Source: Aliarcobacter butzleri (lineage in GTDB: Bacteria; Campylobacterota; Campylobacteria; Campylobacterales; Arcobacteraceae). From it: a stretch of 64,000 nucleotides of DNA. The stretch is from NCBI RefSeq assembly GCF_900187115.1, contig NZ_LT906455.1, forward strand, positions 434,001-498,000, given 5' to 3'. Every line of letters starts with the position of its first letter. Positions within the stretch are counted from its first letter, which is position 1. The notes under the pieces are model-generated. The model searched no databases. It saw nothing but the letters and a program-made list of their open reading frames with translations, and was not told where the DNA came from. Below are positions 17,263-26,780 of the stretch, one piece after another. The position numbers were made by a program, and so were the translations under genes.

Positions 17263-19248
17263 ATGTCAAAAAAACAACAACAAAATGATAATAACAATAT
17301 CAATAACAACGATAATAACAATAATTTTTTTAACAATAATCCAATTTTAATATTTGTAATTTTTGCAATAGTTACAATATTTGCATTTAAAACTATTTTT
17401 TCTGACGAAACTATGGGAGTGTCAAACTCTAATGTTCAAGCATTTGGGCAAAGTTCAAATAAAACAATTGCTTATTCAGATTTGAAAAAATTAATTAGTG
17501 CAGGAAAAATTGAATATGTAGGTATTGGAAATACTCAAATTAGAGCTATTTCTAAAAGTGAAGGTGGACAAGTTATAACTTATACTGCAAGACGAGTAAT
17601 ACCTGATGAAACTTTGATTACTGAATTAGAAAAAAACAATATTGGTTATGGTGGAATAAATGAAGAAAATATTCTAGCTGATATTTTATTTGGTTGGGTT
17701 TTACCAATCTTTATTTTCTTTGCTATTTGGATGTTTATTGCAAAAAGAATGCAAAAATCTATGGGTGGTGGTTCAGGAGGAATCCTTGGAATTGGTTCAT
17801 CAAAAAAGATGATAAATTCTGAAAAACCAAATGTAAAATTTGATGATATGGCTGGAAACAAAGAAGCAAAAGAAGAAGTTCAAGAAGTTGTTGATTTCTT
17901 AAAATCTCCAGATAGATATGTAAGACTTGGAGCTCAAATTCCAAAAGGTGTTTTATTAGTAGGACCTCCAGGTACAGGAAAAACACTTTTAGCAAAAGCA
18001 GTTGCTGGTGAAGCAAATGTTGAGTTTTTATCAGTTTCTGGTTCAGCATTTATTGAGATGTTTGTTGGAGTTGGAGCTTCAAGAGTTAGAGATTTATTTG
18101 AACAAGCAAAAAAAGTTGCTCCTGCAATTATATTTATTGATGAGATTGATGCTATTGGTAAAAGTAGAGCAAGTGGTGGACCAATGGGTGGAAATGATGA
18201 AAGAGAACAAACATTAAATCAGCTTTTAGCTGAAATGGATGGATTCTCAACAGAACATGCACCTGTTATTGTATTAGCTGCAACAAATAGACCAGAAGTT
18301 CTTGACCCAGCACTTTTAAGACCAGGAAGATTTGATAGACAAGTTTTAGTTGATAAACCTGATTATGAAGGAAGAATTGAAATTTTAAATGTACATATCA
18401 AAGATGTAAAATTAGGTAAGAATGTAGATTTAAAAGAAGTTGCAAAAATGACAGCTGGACTTGCAGGAGCTGATTTAGCAAATATTGTAAATGAGGCTGC
18501 ACTTTTAGCTGGACGTGCTTCAAAAAATGAAGTAGGACCAGAAGATTTTAAAGAAGCAGTTGAAAGACAAATTGCTGGATTAGAGAAAAAATCAAGAAGA
18601 ATTTCTCCAAAAGAGAGAAAAATCGTAGCATATCACGAAAGTGGTCATGCTTTAATTGCTGAGATTACAAAAGGTGCAAATAAAGTAAATAAAGTATCTA
18701 TTGTTCCAAGAGGACTTGCTGCACTTGGATATACTTTAAATACTCCTGAAGAGAATAAATATTTGATGCAAAAACATGAGTTACTTGCTGAAGTTGATGT
18801 TTTATTAGGTGGACGAGCAGCAGAACAAGTGTTTATTGGTGAAATTAGTACTGGTGCTGGAAATGACTTAGAAAGAGCAACTGGAATTATAAAATCAATG
18901 GCAACTATTTATGGTATGAGTGATATTGCTGGATTGATGGTTTTAGAAAAAAGAACAAATCAATTTTTAGGTGGACAAACTCAAAAAGATTATTCAGATG
19001 CTATGGCAAAAGAACTTGATAATCACGTAAAAACAATATTAAATGAAAGATATGAAATTGTTTTACAAGCATTAAAAGATAATAGCGCCGCAATTGAGCA
19101 AATGACAGCAGAACTATTAGATATTGAAGTAATTACAGGTGAAAGAGTAAGAGAAATTATCAAAGAAAATGGTGGAACTGTTTTTGAAGATGAAGATTTA
19201 CACTCTGATGCAATTACAGAAGAAAAAACTACTTCAACTGATGAATAA
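17263..19248 (+). CDS. ftsH: ATP-dependent zinc metalloprotease FtsH
   Basis: Membrane-anchored AAA+ protease that degrades misassembled membrane and regulatory proteins. It has 661 residues: a first membrane helix near 25-45, a periplasmic domain, a second helix near 145-165, the AAA domain with Walker A GPPGTGKT and Walker B IIFIDEIDAIG, the second region of homology (ATNRPEVLDPALLRPGRFDR), and zinc motif HESGH (His458, Glu459, His462). An asparagine-rich stretch fills residues 7-25 before the first helix, unusual for this family. It follows prmA closely and is followed by a hairpin. Confidence 0.97.
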   Translation: MSKKQQQNDNNNINNNDNNNNFFNNNPILIFVIFAIVTIFAFKTIFSDETMGVSNSNVQAFGQSSNKTIAYSDLKKLISAGKIEYVGIGNTQIRAISKSEGGQVITYTARRVIPDETLITELEKNNIGYGGINEENILADILFGWVLPIFIFFAIWMFIAKRMQKSMGGGSGGILGIGSSKKMINSEKPNVKFDDMAGNKEAKEEVQEVVDFLKSPDRYVRLGAQIPKGVLLVGPPGTGKTLLAKAVAGEANVEFLSVSGSAFIEMFVGVGASRVRDLFEQAKKVAPAIIFIDEIDAIGKSRASGGPMGGNDEREQTLNQLLAEMDGFSTEHAPVIVLAATNRPEVLDPALLRPGRFDRQVLVDKPDYEGRIEILNVHIKDVKLGKNVDLKEVAKMTAGLAGADLANIVNEAALLAGRASKNEVGPEDFKEAVERQIAGLEKKSRRISPKERKIVAYHESGHALIAEITKGANKVNKVSIVPRGLAALGYTLNTPEENKYLMQKHELLAEVDVLLGGRAAEQVFIGEISTGAGNDLERATGIIKSMATIYGMSDIAGLMVLEKRTNQFLGGQTQKDYSDAMAKELDNHVKTILNERYEIVLQALKDNSAAIEQMTAELLDIEVITGERVREIIKENGGTVFEDEDLHSDAITEEKTTSTDE

Positions 19249-19253
19249 AAATT

Positions 19254-19286
19254 AGGTAGAAATTAGATTAAGTCTAATTTTCACCT
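19254..19286 (+). terminator. Terminator hairpin after ftsH
   Basis: AGGTAGAAATTAGA (19254-19267) pairs with TCTAATTTTCACCT (19273-19286) over a five-base loop, with two central mismatches. It probably ends the prmA-ftsH transcript. Confidence 0.6.
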
Positions 19287-19331
19287 TTAAACTTACAAAA
19301 TATTTAAAAACACTTTTCTTTTTATTTGTAG

Positions 19332-19337
19332 TATAAT
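19332..19337 (+). promoter_or_regulatory. -10 element for the HD-GYP gene
   Basis: TATAAT lies 30 bases before the start at 19367 and downstream of the ftsH hairpin, so the signalling module probably has its own promoter. Confidence 0.5.
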
Positions 19338-19366
19338 TTATCAAATCTTACTTCTAAAGAGAAAAA

Positions 19367-21193
19367 ATGGAAAATAAACAAGACTATTTTTTTTATCTAA
19401 AAAAAATGACATTATTATATGTCGAAGATGATGATAATACAAGAGAAGAGTTAGAGTACTTTTTAGAAAAAAAAGCTTTAAAACTAATTGTTGCTAAAAA
19501 TGGACAAGAAGGTTTAGAACTATTCAAAAAACATAATCCAGATTTAGTCATAACTGATATCCAAATGCCAGTAATGGATGGAATACAAATGATTAAAGCA
19601 ATAAAAGAGATGAATCCTCAAGTTCAAACAGTCATTGTAACCACATTTAGTGATATAGAATATTTATTTGAAGCTATAAAATTAAATATATCCAACTATC
19701 TAACAAAACCATTAAATTTATATGCATTAAGTGAAACACTATTTTCTGTTTCAAAAAATATTTTTTTAGAAAAAGAAAATAAAGAGATTTTTAATACTTT
19801 AAAGCAATATAAAGATGTAGTTGATGAACGTTCAATAGTTTCAAAAGCCACAAAAGAAGGAATAATTACTTATATAAATGAACCATTTGAAAAAATATCA
19901 GGTTATAAAAAAGATGAATTATTAGGAAAATCTCATAATATAATTAGTCATCCAAATATTGACAAAAATATATTTAAAGATATGTGGAAAAAAATTAAAG
20001 TTGAAAAAAAATCTTGGCATGGAAGAATTAAAAATATTTCTAAAGAAGGAAAAGAATATTTTGTAGATTTAATAGTAAAACCTATTTTAGATACAAATGG
20101 AGATATTTTAGAATTTATATCTTTGGCTAATGATATTACAGATTTAGAACTTTCAAGAGAATATTTTGAAAATTTAACACAAAAAAATAGTTTAGATTTA
20201 AATGAAACAATAAAATTAGTAAACACATACAAAGAAGCAATTGATGAAAGTAATATCATATTAAGAGTTGATACAAATAAAAATATTACTTATGCAAACG
20301 ATGCATTTTATAATATTAGTGGATATTCAAAAGATGAATTATTGGGTAAACCTTATTCAATACTAAAACATTATAATCTAAGTGAAGAAGAGTCAAATCA
20401 GAAAATAGAAGAGATATTTTCTGAAAAGATTTGGAAAGGTAAAGTCTCTAATTATAAGAAAAATGGCGAAGTTTTTCACTGTCATGTAACACTCTTTCCT
20501 TTAAGAAATGAAAAAGATGAGATTATAGAATTTATGAGTGTTAGACACGATATAACACAAATTGAAAATCTTCATGATGAGTTAGAAGATACTCAAAGAG
20601 AAATTATTTATAAACTTGGTGAAATAGGGGAAACAAGAAGTAGTGAAACAGGAAATCATGTAAAAAGAGTTGCTGAATATTCAAGACTTTTAGCTCAAAA
20701 AGTAAATCTTTCACAACAAGATGTAAATAGACTTTTTATTGCTTCTCCAATGCACGATATTGGAAAAATTGGTATTCCAGATGCTATTTTAAATAAACCT
20801 GGTAAGTTAAATGAAGATGAGTGGAAAATTATGAAAACTCATACTCAAATTGGTTACGATATTTTAAAAGATTCAAAAAGAGAAACACTTAGAGCTGCTG
20901 GGATTGTATCTTATACTCACCATGAAAAATGGGATGGAACAGGTTATCCTTTGGGATTAAAAGGTGAGGATATTCATATATTTGGAAGAATAACTGCCGT
21001 AGCAGATGTTTTTGATGCTTTAGGAAGTGATAGATGTTATAAAAAAGCTTGGCCGTTAGAGAATATTTTGGACTTATTTAAAAATGAAAAAGGAAAACAT
21101 TTTGATCCAAAACTAATAGATATATTTATTGAAAATTTAGATGAGTTTTTAGCAATAAGAGATAGTTATAAGGACAATAATGAAAAAGATTAA
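19367..21193 (+). CDS. Response regulator with two PAS domains and an HD-GYP phosphodiesterase
   Basis: Cytoplasmic signalling protein of 608 residues. Domains in order: receiver (about 10-130, phospho-acceptor Asp64 in ITDIQMP), PAS (about 140-255), PAS (about 285-395) and HD-GYP (about 405-590). The HD-GYP part has GNHVKRVAEYS, the HD dyad at 463-464 in MHDIGKIGIPD, and HHEKWDGTGYP, so cyclic-di-GMP hydrolysis is expected to be intact. It overlaps the next gene by 14 bases; the downstream histidine kinase is the likely phosphate donor. Confidence 0.93.
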   Translation: MENKQDYFFYLKKMTLLYVEDDDNTREELEYFLEKKALKLIVAKNGQEGLELFKKHNPDLVITDIQMPVMDGIQMIKAIKEMNPQVQTVIVTTFSDIEYLFEAIKLNISNYLTKPLNLYALSETLFSVSKNIFLEKENKEIFNTLKQYKDVVDERSIVSKATKEGIITYINEPFEKISGYKKDELLGKSHNIISHPNIDKNIFKDMWKKIKVEKKSWHGRIKNISKEGKEYFVDLIVKPILDTNGDILEFISLANDITDLELSREYFENLTQKNSLDLNETIKLVNTYKEAIDESNIILRVDTNKNITYANDAFYNISGYSKDELLGKPYSILKHYNLSEEESNQKIEEIFSEKIWKGKVSNYKKNGEVFHCHVTLFPLRNEKDEIIEFMSVRHDITQIENLHDELEDTQREIIYKLGEIGETRSSETGNHVKRVAEYSRLLAQKVNLSQQDVNRLFIASPMHDIGKIGIPDAILNKPGKLNEDEWKIMKTHTQIGYDILKDSKRETLRAAGIVSYTHHEKWDGTGYPLGLKGEDIHIFGRITAVADVFDALGSDRCYKKAWPLENILDLFKNEKGKHFDPKLIDIFIENLDEFLAIRDSYKDNNEKD

Positions 21194-21587
21194 TCTTCAT
21201 TTATTTAAACATATAAAATTGCTTTATGTTGAAGATGATTTGATGACTCAAGAAGAGGTTTCATTTTTTTTGCAAAAATATCTAGGAGAACTATATTTAG
21301 CAAAAAATGGTGAAGAAGCTATAAATATTTTTTTAAAAAATAAAATTGATATGATTATTACAGATATTCAAATGCCAAAAATGAACGGCTTAGAAATGTC
21401 AAAAAGAATACTAGAAATAAATCCTAAAATTCCAATCATAATAACTACAGCGTATAATGATTGTGAATATTTAAACCAAGCTATGGAATTAGGAATTGAT
21501 AAATATATATCAAAACCTTTTAATTTAGAAGCACTTTTAACTATGATTGAAAAAAGTTTATCTTTAGAACATGAATTAAAGAAATAA
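21180..21587 (+). CDS. Single-domain response regulator
   Basis: Stand-alone receiver of 135 residues. It has the acidic triad (VEDD near 17-20), the phospho-acceptor Asp62 in IITDIQMPKMNG, the threonine in IIITTAY and the lysine in YISKPF. It resembles the receiver of the preceding protein, suggesting duplication within the locus. With no output domain it may act as a phosphate relay or sink between the kinase and the HD-GYP protein. Confidence 0.92.
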   Translation: MKKINLHLFKHIKLLYVEDDLMTQEEVSFFLQKYLGELYLAKNGEEAINIFLKNKIDMIITDIQMPKMNGLEMSKRILEINPKIPIIITTAYNDCEYLNQAMELGIDKYISKPFNLEALLTMIEKSLSLEHELKK

Positions 21588-21588
21588 T

Positions 21589-24162
21589 ATGAAAAATCTT
21601 AGTATAAAAATTAAATTAATTATAATCTTTATTTTAATTAAGATTATTCCTTTATTATTTGTCTCTTATATTGCTTATGAAGGAATTTTAAAACTTGAAC
21701 AATATTTAAATAAAAGTACGAATTTTTTATACAATCAAAGTAAAGAAGTTATTTCAAATACTGCAAATGCTTCAATAGAAGATAGTATAAAAAATTTGGA
21801 TAAAAAATCACAAGAGTCTTTAGAAAGATTATCAAATGAAATTGCTTTGAATATCGCAAATTTCTTATATGAACGAGATAGAGATTTGATTCTTTTATCT
21901 AAATTAGAGTTAAATCAAAAAGTTTTAGATAGCTTTTTTGAAGCAAAAACAAAAGAGATAACTATTCATGATGAATATTATTATGACAATGAAACAAATA
22001 GTTATAAAACAAAAGAAGAGATAAAAAAAGTTGAACGAGATAAAAAAACTGCAAATTTGAAAGATAATGAAAAAGAGTTTAATTACATCGATCCAATTGA
22101 TTTTAAAACAAAAAATATACCAATTTACAAAGAGATAAGTTTTTTTGATTTACAAGGAAATGAGAAATATAAGGTATCAACAATAAACAATCAAAAAGTA
22201 AATGTTTCAGATAGTAAAAATACTTTTATAAAGGCTGAAAAATATTTTGATGAGATTCAAAAGCTCAATAAAAATGAGATATATGTTTCAGATGTAATTG
22301 GTGAATATATTGGAACAAAAGTTATTGGTTTATTCACAAAAGAGAAAGCACAAAAATCAGGTATTGAGTTTGAACCTGAAAAATATGGTTATGCAGGTAT
22401 TGAAAATCCTTTAGGAAAAAGATTTGAAGGAATAATTAGATTTATAACTCCTGTATATAAAAATGATGAAAAAATTGGTTATATTTCATTGGCATTAGAC
22501 CATAGACATCTTCAAGAGTTTACAGATACAGTTAATCCAACAAATAGCAATTTAAAACAAAATATTACAGATGCTAGTTTAGGTAATTATGCTTTTATTT
22601 GGGATTATGAAGGAAAAAGTATAGTTCACCCAAGGCATTATTCTATTTTGGGTTATGATAAAGATACAGGCGAAAAAGTTATGCCTTGGTTAAGTTTGGA
22701 TGTTGCAGAAAAATTTTATAGTTCAAATCAAAATATTAATGATTTTTTGAAAAACTATCCAAAATTTGAAGAACAAAGTTTGCAAAAAAAACCAAATTTA
22801 AAACAGTTAAAAGAGGATGGAAATGTTGGACTTGATTGCAGATATCTAAATTTTGCTCCACAATGCGAAGGTTGGATGCAACTAACTCAAAACGGAGGTT
22901 ATGGCTCATTTATAATTAATTGGAGCAATGTTTGGAAGCTAACAACAGCCGCAACAATTCCTTATTATACAGGTAAATATGGAAACTCAAAAAGAGGTTT
23001 TGGATTTGTTTCAATAGGTGCAAGTGTTGATGATTTTCATGCAGCTGCTAATGAAACAAAAGAAGAAGTTACAAAAATCTTAGATAGTCAAACACAAATT
23101 ATTTCTAAAATTATGGATGAAAATAAATTTGAGATAAAAGATTCTATACGAGCATTAATTAATGAATTATCAACTGTAACTTTTGCAATGATTGTTTTAG
23201 TTATTATAATTGCACTATTTATGTCATCGTATTTAAGTAAAAAAATAGATGATATTTTAATTGGAACAAAAAAATTTGCTAATAATGAATTGGATTATAG
23301 AATAAAAGTAACTTCAACAGATGAAATTGGACAACTTGAAAATTCATTTAATGAAATGGCTGGAAAAATTGAAAAGTTAATTAGTCAAGAAAAGAAACTA
23401 AATACTGAATTAGAAGAAAAAGTGATTGTCGAAACATCAAAACAAAAAGAGCAAGAACAATTATTAATTCAACAAACAAGACTTGCAGCAATGGGAGAGA
23501 TGATAGGTAATATTGCACATCAATGGAGACAACCTTTAAATGCTTTAGGTTTGATTTTACAAAATCTTAAGTTCTCTTATGAAATTGGTGAATTAGATGA
23601 AAAAATGATTGATAAATCTGTTAAAAAAGCAACTATGTTAACAGAAAATATGTCTAAAACAATAGATGATTTTAGAAACTTTTTTAGACCTAATAAAGCA
23701 AAAGAAAATTTTAAAATAAATGAAGGTATCACAAAAGCAGTAGAACTTATTGAATCAACTTTTGAACATAATAATATAAAACTTGAAAAAGATTTTGTTT
23801 CATCAGAAATAGAATTTTTTGGTTTTGCAAATGAATTTTCCCAAGTGATATTAAATCTTTTAACAAATGCAAAAGATGCAGTCTTAGAAAATAAAATAGA
23901 AAATCCATTGATTATTATTCAAACAAAAATAGATGATGAATATATTTATATATCGATTAAAGATAATGGCTTAGGTATAAAAGATGAAATCATAAATAAA
24001 ATATTTGAACCATATTTTACTACAAAAGACGAAGGCAAAGGTACAGGTATTGGACTTTATATGTCAAAAATTATTATAGAAAATAATATGAATGGAAAAA
24101 TTGAAGTTAAAAATGAGCAAAATGGAGCAAATGTAATAATAAAATTACCAATTAAAAACTAA
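21589..24162 (+). CDS. Sensor histidine kinase with a large periplasmic domain
   Basis: Membrane kinase of 857 residues. A first membrane helix (about 8-28), an unusually long periplasmic region (about 30-515), a second helix (about 517-540), HAMP (about 545-600), HisKA with phospho-acceptor His644 in HQWRQPLN, and an HATPase domain with NLLTNAKDAV, DNGLGIKDE and GTGIGLYMSK. The periplasmic part looks Cache-like around YISLALDHRHLQEF, then has an insertion with Cys417 and Cys426 and many aromatic residues. It follows the lone receiver by one base. Confidence 0.92.
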   Translation: MKNLSIKIKLIIIFILIKIIPLLFVSYIAYEGILKLEQYLNKSTNFLYNQSKEVISNTANASIEDSIKNLDKKSQESLERLSNEIALNIANFLYERDRDLILLSKLELNQKVLDSFFEAKTKEITIHDEYYYDNETNSYKTKEEIKKVERDKKTANLKDNEKEFNYIDPIDFKTKNIPIYKEISFFDLQGNEKYKVSTINNQKVNVSDSKNTFIKAEKYFDEIQKLNKNEIYVSDVIGEYIGTKVIGLFTKEKAQKSGIEFEPEKYGYAGIENPLGKRFEGIIRFITPVYKNDEKIGYISLALDHRHLQEFTDTVNPTNSNLKQNITDASLGNYAFIWDYEGKSIVHPRHYSILGYDKDTGEKVMPWLSLDVAEKFYSSNQNINDFLKNYPKFEEQSLQKKPNLKQLKEDGNVGLDCRYLNFAPQCEGWMQLTQNGGYGSFIINWSNVWKLTTAATIPYYTGKYGNSKRGFGFVSIGASVDDFHAAANETKEEVTKILDSQTQIISKIMDENKFEIKDSIRALINELSTVTFAMIVLVIIIALFMSSYLSKKIDDILIGTKKFANNELDYRIKVTSTDEIGQLENSFNEMAGKIEKLISQEKKLNTELEEKVIVETSKQKEQEQLLIQQTRLAAMGEMIGNIAHQWRQPLNALGLILQNLKFSYEIGELDEKMIDKSVKKATMLTENMSKTIDDFRNFFRPNKAKENFKINEGITKAVELIESTFEHNNIKLEKDFVSSEIEFFGFANEFSQVILNLLTNAKDAVLENKIENPLIIIQTKIDDEYIYISIKDNGLGIKDEIINKIFEPYFTTKDEGKGTGIGLYMSKIIIENNMNGKIEVKNEQNGANVIIKLPIKN

Positions 24163-24194
24163 TAAATATTTATATAAAATTTTAAAATTTTTTA

Positions 24195-24223
24195 TTGACA
24201 ATAAATTTTTTATTAACTATACT
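24195..24223 (+). promoter_or_regulatory. Consensus sigma-70 promoter for the leu leader and leuA
   Basis: TTGACA (24195-24200) and TATACT (24218-24223) with exactly 17 bases between them. Transcription would start near 24230, about 25 bases before the leader-peptide ATG. Confidence 0.75.
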
Positions 24224-24255
24224 TAATCATTCAAAAAATAAAAAAGGAGAGTAAT

Positions 24256-24333
24256 ATGAAAATATTTGATTTTTATAAAAGCCATTTCATTAAAAGTGTA
24301 AACTCTCTGCTCCTGCTTTCTTTTTCTCTCTAA
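24256..24333 (+). CDS. leuL: Candidate leucine leader peptide upstream of leuA
   Basis: ORF of 25 codons with a strong ribosome-binding site (AAAAAGGAGAG). It ends in SVNSLLLLSFSL: four consecutive leucines and a terminal fifth. The run is coded CTG CTC CTG CTT, and the final leucine CTC, although leuA and its neighbours use almost only TTA and CTT. Tandem rare codons for the pathway's end product are the hallmark of ribosome-mediated attenuation, and enterobacterial LeuL also has four leucines in a row. The promoter is correctly placed upstream and leuA begins about 105 bases downstream. I do not see a classic GC-rich terminator between them, so the exact mechanism is open. Confidence 0.72.
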   Translation: MKIFDFYKSHFIKSVNSLLLLSFSL

Positions 24334-24405
24334 TTATAATTTTTATAATTACAATTTAATACATACAATCACGCGACAGTTTTTCTTTTTTTAATTAAAA
24401 AAAGA
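24331..24405 (+). promoter_or_regulatory. Candidate attenuator region between leader peptide and leuA
   Basis: TAATTATAA (24331-24339, starting with the leader stop codon) pairs with TTATAATTA (24343-24351). A T-rich tract follows at 24380-24392, part of a perfect palindrome CTTTTTTTAATTAAAAAAAG (24385-24404). Both are AT-only and weak as drawn; which, if either, halts transcription is unknown. Confidence 0.4.
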
Positions 24406-24438
24406 TATAATAAATAAGATATTTAAAGGTAAATTACA

Positions 24439-25992
24439 ATGGATAAAAATAAAATTATAGTATTTGATACAACATTAAGAGATGGTGAACAAAGCCCTGG
24501 CTGTTCGATGAATACTGAAGAAAAAATTAAAGTTGCTTTACAATTAGAAAAATTAGGAGTTGATGTAATTGAAGCTGGATTTGCAGCAGCTAGTCCAGGT
24601 GATTTTGATGCAGTTAGTAGAATTGCTCAAATTATAAAAAACTCAAGTATCTGTTCTTTAGCAAGAGCAGTTGATAATGATATAAAACAAGCAGGATTAG
24701 CTGTTCAAAGTGCTGCTAAAAGTAGAATTCATACATTTATAGCAACAAGTCCTATTCATATGCAATATAAGTTAAAAATGAGTGGTGATGAAGTTATCAA
24801 AAGAGCAATAAGAGCAGTAGAATACGCAAAAACTTTTGTAGATGATGTTGAATTTTCTTTAGAAGATGCAGGAAGAAGTGAAATTCCTTTTATGAAAGAA
24901 GTTATGGATGCTGTTATAGGTGCAGGTGCAAAAACTATAAACTTACCTGATACTGTTGGATATAGATTACCAACAGAGTTGGGTGCAATGGTTAAAGAAT
25001 TAAGTGCTTATGCAGGAGATAGAGCAATAATTTCAGTACATAATCATAATGATTTAGGATTAGCAACTGCAAATACTTTAGCTGCTGTTTTAAATGGTGC
25101 TAGACAAATAGAAGTAACAATCAATGGTTTAGGTGAAAGAGCTGGAAATTCAGCTTTAGAAGAGGCTGTAATGGCTATAAAAACTAGAAAAGATGCATTT
25201 GGAGATTTGTATACAACTATTAATACTCCAGAAATTTATGCAACTTCAAGATTGGTTGCTACAATCACAGGAGTTGAGCCACAACAAAATAAGGCAATTG
25301 TTGGTAAAAATGCTTTTGCACATGAAAGTGGAATTCACCAAGATGGTGTTTTAAAACATCAAGAAACTTATGAAATCATGAAACCTGAAGATGTTGGTGT
25401 TATCAAAGATAGTACTTTAATCTTAGGAAAACACTCTGGTCGAGCAGCATTTAGAGATAAAATTGTTCAATTAGGGTTTGATAAAGTAAGTGATGATGAG
25501 TTAAATGCAGCATTTGAAAGATTTAAAGTTTTAGCAGATAATAAAAAAGAGATAAGTGATGAAGATGTAAGAATGTTAATCACAGATGAAGCTTTAAATC
25601 ATGATAAAACTTATGATTTAATTGGATTACAAATTAGTGATTGTACAAATGGTGTTCCAACAGCTGCTGTTGCTATCAAATATAAAGATGAAATCATAAA
25701 AGATGCTGCAATTGGTGATGGAACAATGGATGCTATTTTTAAAACGATTGATAGGATTACAGGATTTAGTGGTGAATTAAAAGACTATAAAGTAATCTCT
25801 GTAACAGAAGGTAAAGATGCTTTAGCAAAAGTAACAACAAGAGTTTCTTTTGATGAAACAAGTCCAGCTTTTGTAGGACATGGATTGAGTATTGATACTA
25901 TGCTTGCAACAGCAAAAGCATATATTGGTGCTTTAAACTCTTATCTTTCTCAGAAAAAAAGACTTTCAAAAAGTAGCGAACACCAAGTATAA
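24439..25992 (+). CDS. leuA: 2-isopropylmalate synthase
   Basis: First committed enzyme of leucine synthesis: condenses acetyl-CoA with 2-ketoisovalerate. It has 517 residues. The catalytic TIM barrel has [12 protein letters not shown] (metal aspartate), [13 protein letters not shown] (metal histidines) and [13 protein letters not shown]. The C-terminal part (about 390-505) is the regulatory domain through which leucine inhibits the enzyme. It is preceded by the leader peptide and followed by a T-run terminator, so its expression looks separately controlled. Confidence 0.96.
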   Translation: MDKNKIIVFDTTLRDGEQSPGCSMNTEEKIKVALQLEKLGVDVIEAGFAAASPGDFDAVSRIAQIIKNSSICSLARAVDNDIKQAGLAVQSAAKSRIHTFIATSPIHMQYKLKMSGDEVIKRAIRAVEYAKTFVDDVEFSLEDAGRSEIPFMKEVMDAVIGAGAKTINLPDTVGYRLPTELGAMVKELSAYAGDRAIISVHNHNDLGLATANTLAAVLNGARQIEVTINGLGERAGNSALEEAVMAIKTRKDAFGDLYTTINTPEIYATSRLVATITGVEPQQNKAIVGKNAFAHESGIHQDGVLKHQETYEIMKPEDVGVIKDSTLILGKHSGRAAFRDKIVQLGFDKVSDDELNAAFERFKVLADNKKEISDEDVRMLITDEALNHDKTYDLIGLQISDCTNGVPTAAVAIKYKDEIIKDAAIGDGTMDAIFKTIDRITGFSGELKDYKVISVTEGKDALAKVTTRVSFDETSPAFVGHGLSIDTMLATAKAYIGALNSYLSQKKRLSKSSEHQV

Positions 25993-25993
25993 A

Positions 25994-26021
25994 AGGTAGC
26001 TTTTGGGCTATCTTTTTTTTT
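25994..26021 (+). terminator. Intrinsic terminator after leuA
   Basis: GGTAGC and GCTATC flank TTTTGG and are followed by nine T residues (26013-26021). It is the clearest intrinsic terminator in the window. Confidence 0.85.
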
Positions 26022-26031
26022 GAGGTATAAA

Positions 26032-26364
26032 ATGATACAAATAGAAAATGAAAAAGAACTAAAAAAAGCTATAAGTGAAAATCAAGCTATAATACTTTAT
26101 TTTAGTGGAGATAATTGTTCTGTTTGTAAAGTTTTAAAACCAAAAATTGAAACTGAAGTATCAAAGAACTTTCCTAAAATGAAACTTTTTGAAATAAAAA
26201 CAGATATTTCAAAAGAGCTTTCTAGTCATTTTAGCGTATTTTCAATTCCTACAATCGTTGTACTTTTTGACAAAAAAGAGTTTAAACGATATGGAAGAAA
26301 TATAAGCTTATCTCTATTTATAGAGGAAATAAGAAGAATTTATAATTTAATGGATGGCATATGA
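26032..26364 (+). CDS. Thioredoxin-like protein
   Basis: Cytoplasmic thioredoxin-fold protein of 110 residues from the ATG at 26032, which has GAGG seven bases upstream; a TTG at 26020 would add four residues but lies in the terminator T-run. The redox motif is CSVC (in NCSVCKVLKP), and the cis-proline follows in SIPTIVVLF. The usual WCGPC tryptophan is absent, so it is not the main thioredoxin. It overlaps the heme-binding gene by four bases. Confidence 0.8.
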   Translation: MIQIENEKELKKAISENQAIILYFSGDNCSVCKVLKPKIETEVSKNFPKMKLFEIKTDISKELSSHFSVFSIPTIVVLFDKKEFKRYGRNISLSLFIEEIRRIYNLMDGI

Positions 26365-26780
26365 AAAGATTTTTATTAATTTTATTGGGACTTTTTTTAG
26401 TTATACAACTTATTCCAACAAGTAAAAAAAATGAAGTTGTAGATAAATCTTTAGAAATAACAGCTGAAGAAGGAATCATGGATATTTTAAGAACAGCTTG
26501 TTATGACTGCCATTCAAATGAAACAGTATATCCTTGGTATTCATATATTGCTCCTTTTTCTTGGACAATTTCAAAACATGTAAATGAAGGGAAAAAAGCT
26601 TTAAACTTCTCAATTTGGGAAACTTATAGTGAAAAAGAGAAAGAAGGACATTTAAAAGATATTTATAGAACAATATATGCTGCTATGCCTCTTCAACCTT
26701 ATCTTTTAATACATACAAAAGCTAATATTAGCTCTGAAGATAGAAAAGTAATAAGAGATTGGACAGGAGTGCGAAGATAG
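26361..26780 (+). CDS. Heme-binding domain protein (single CxxCH)
   Basis: Protein of 139 residues with an N-terminal membrane anchor or signal (about 4-20) and one heme-c motif, CYDCH near residue 48. It contains NETVYPWYSYIAPFSW and HVNEGKKALNFSIW, the signature of the Haem_bd family of small periplasmic cytochromes. The final segment, SSEDRKVIRDWTG, is also typical. The upstream thioredoxin-like gene could help reduce its heme cysteines, but that is inference. Its stop codon overlaps the mutS start. Confidence 0.85.
   Translation: MKRFLLILLGLFLVIQLIPTSKKNEVVDKSLEITAEEGIMDILRTACYDCHSNETVYPWYSYIAPFSWTISKHVNEGKKALNFSIWETYSEKEKEGHLKDIYRTIYAAMPLQPYLLIHTKANISSEDRKVIRDWTGVRR

Noticed and set aside
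17759-18049. Minus-strand ORF inside ftsH
   Set aside because: It lies opposite the AAA domain and is leucine-rich with no recognisable motif or ribosome-binding site; a shadow.
24256-24405. Classic GC-rich intrinsic terminator in the leuA leader
   Set aside because: I looked for a GC stem pairing with the CACGCGACAG segment before the T-tract and found no complement, so only AT-only palindromes are reported.
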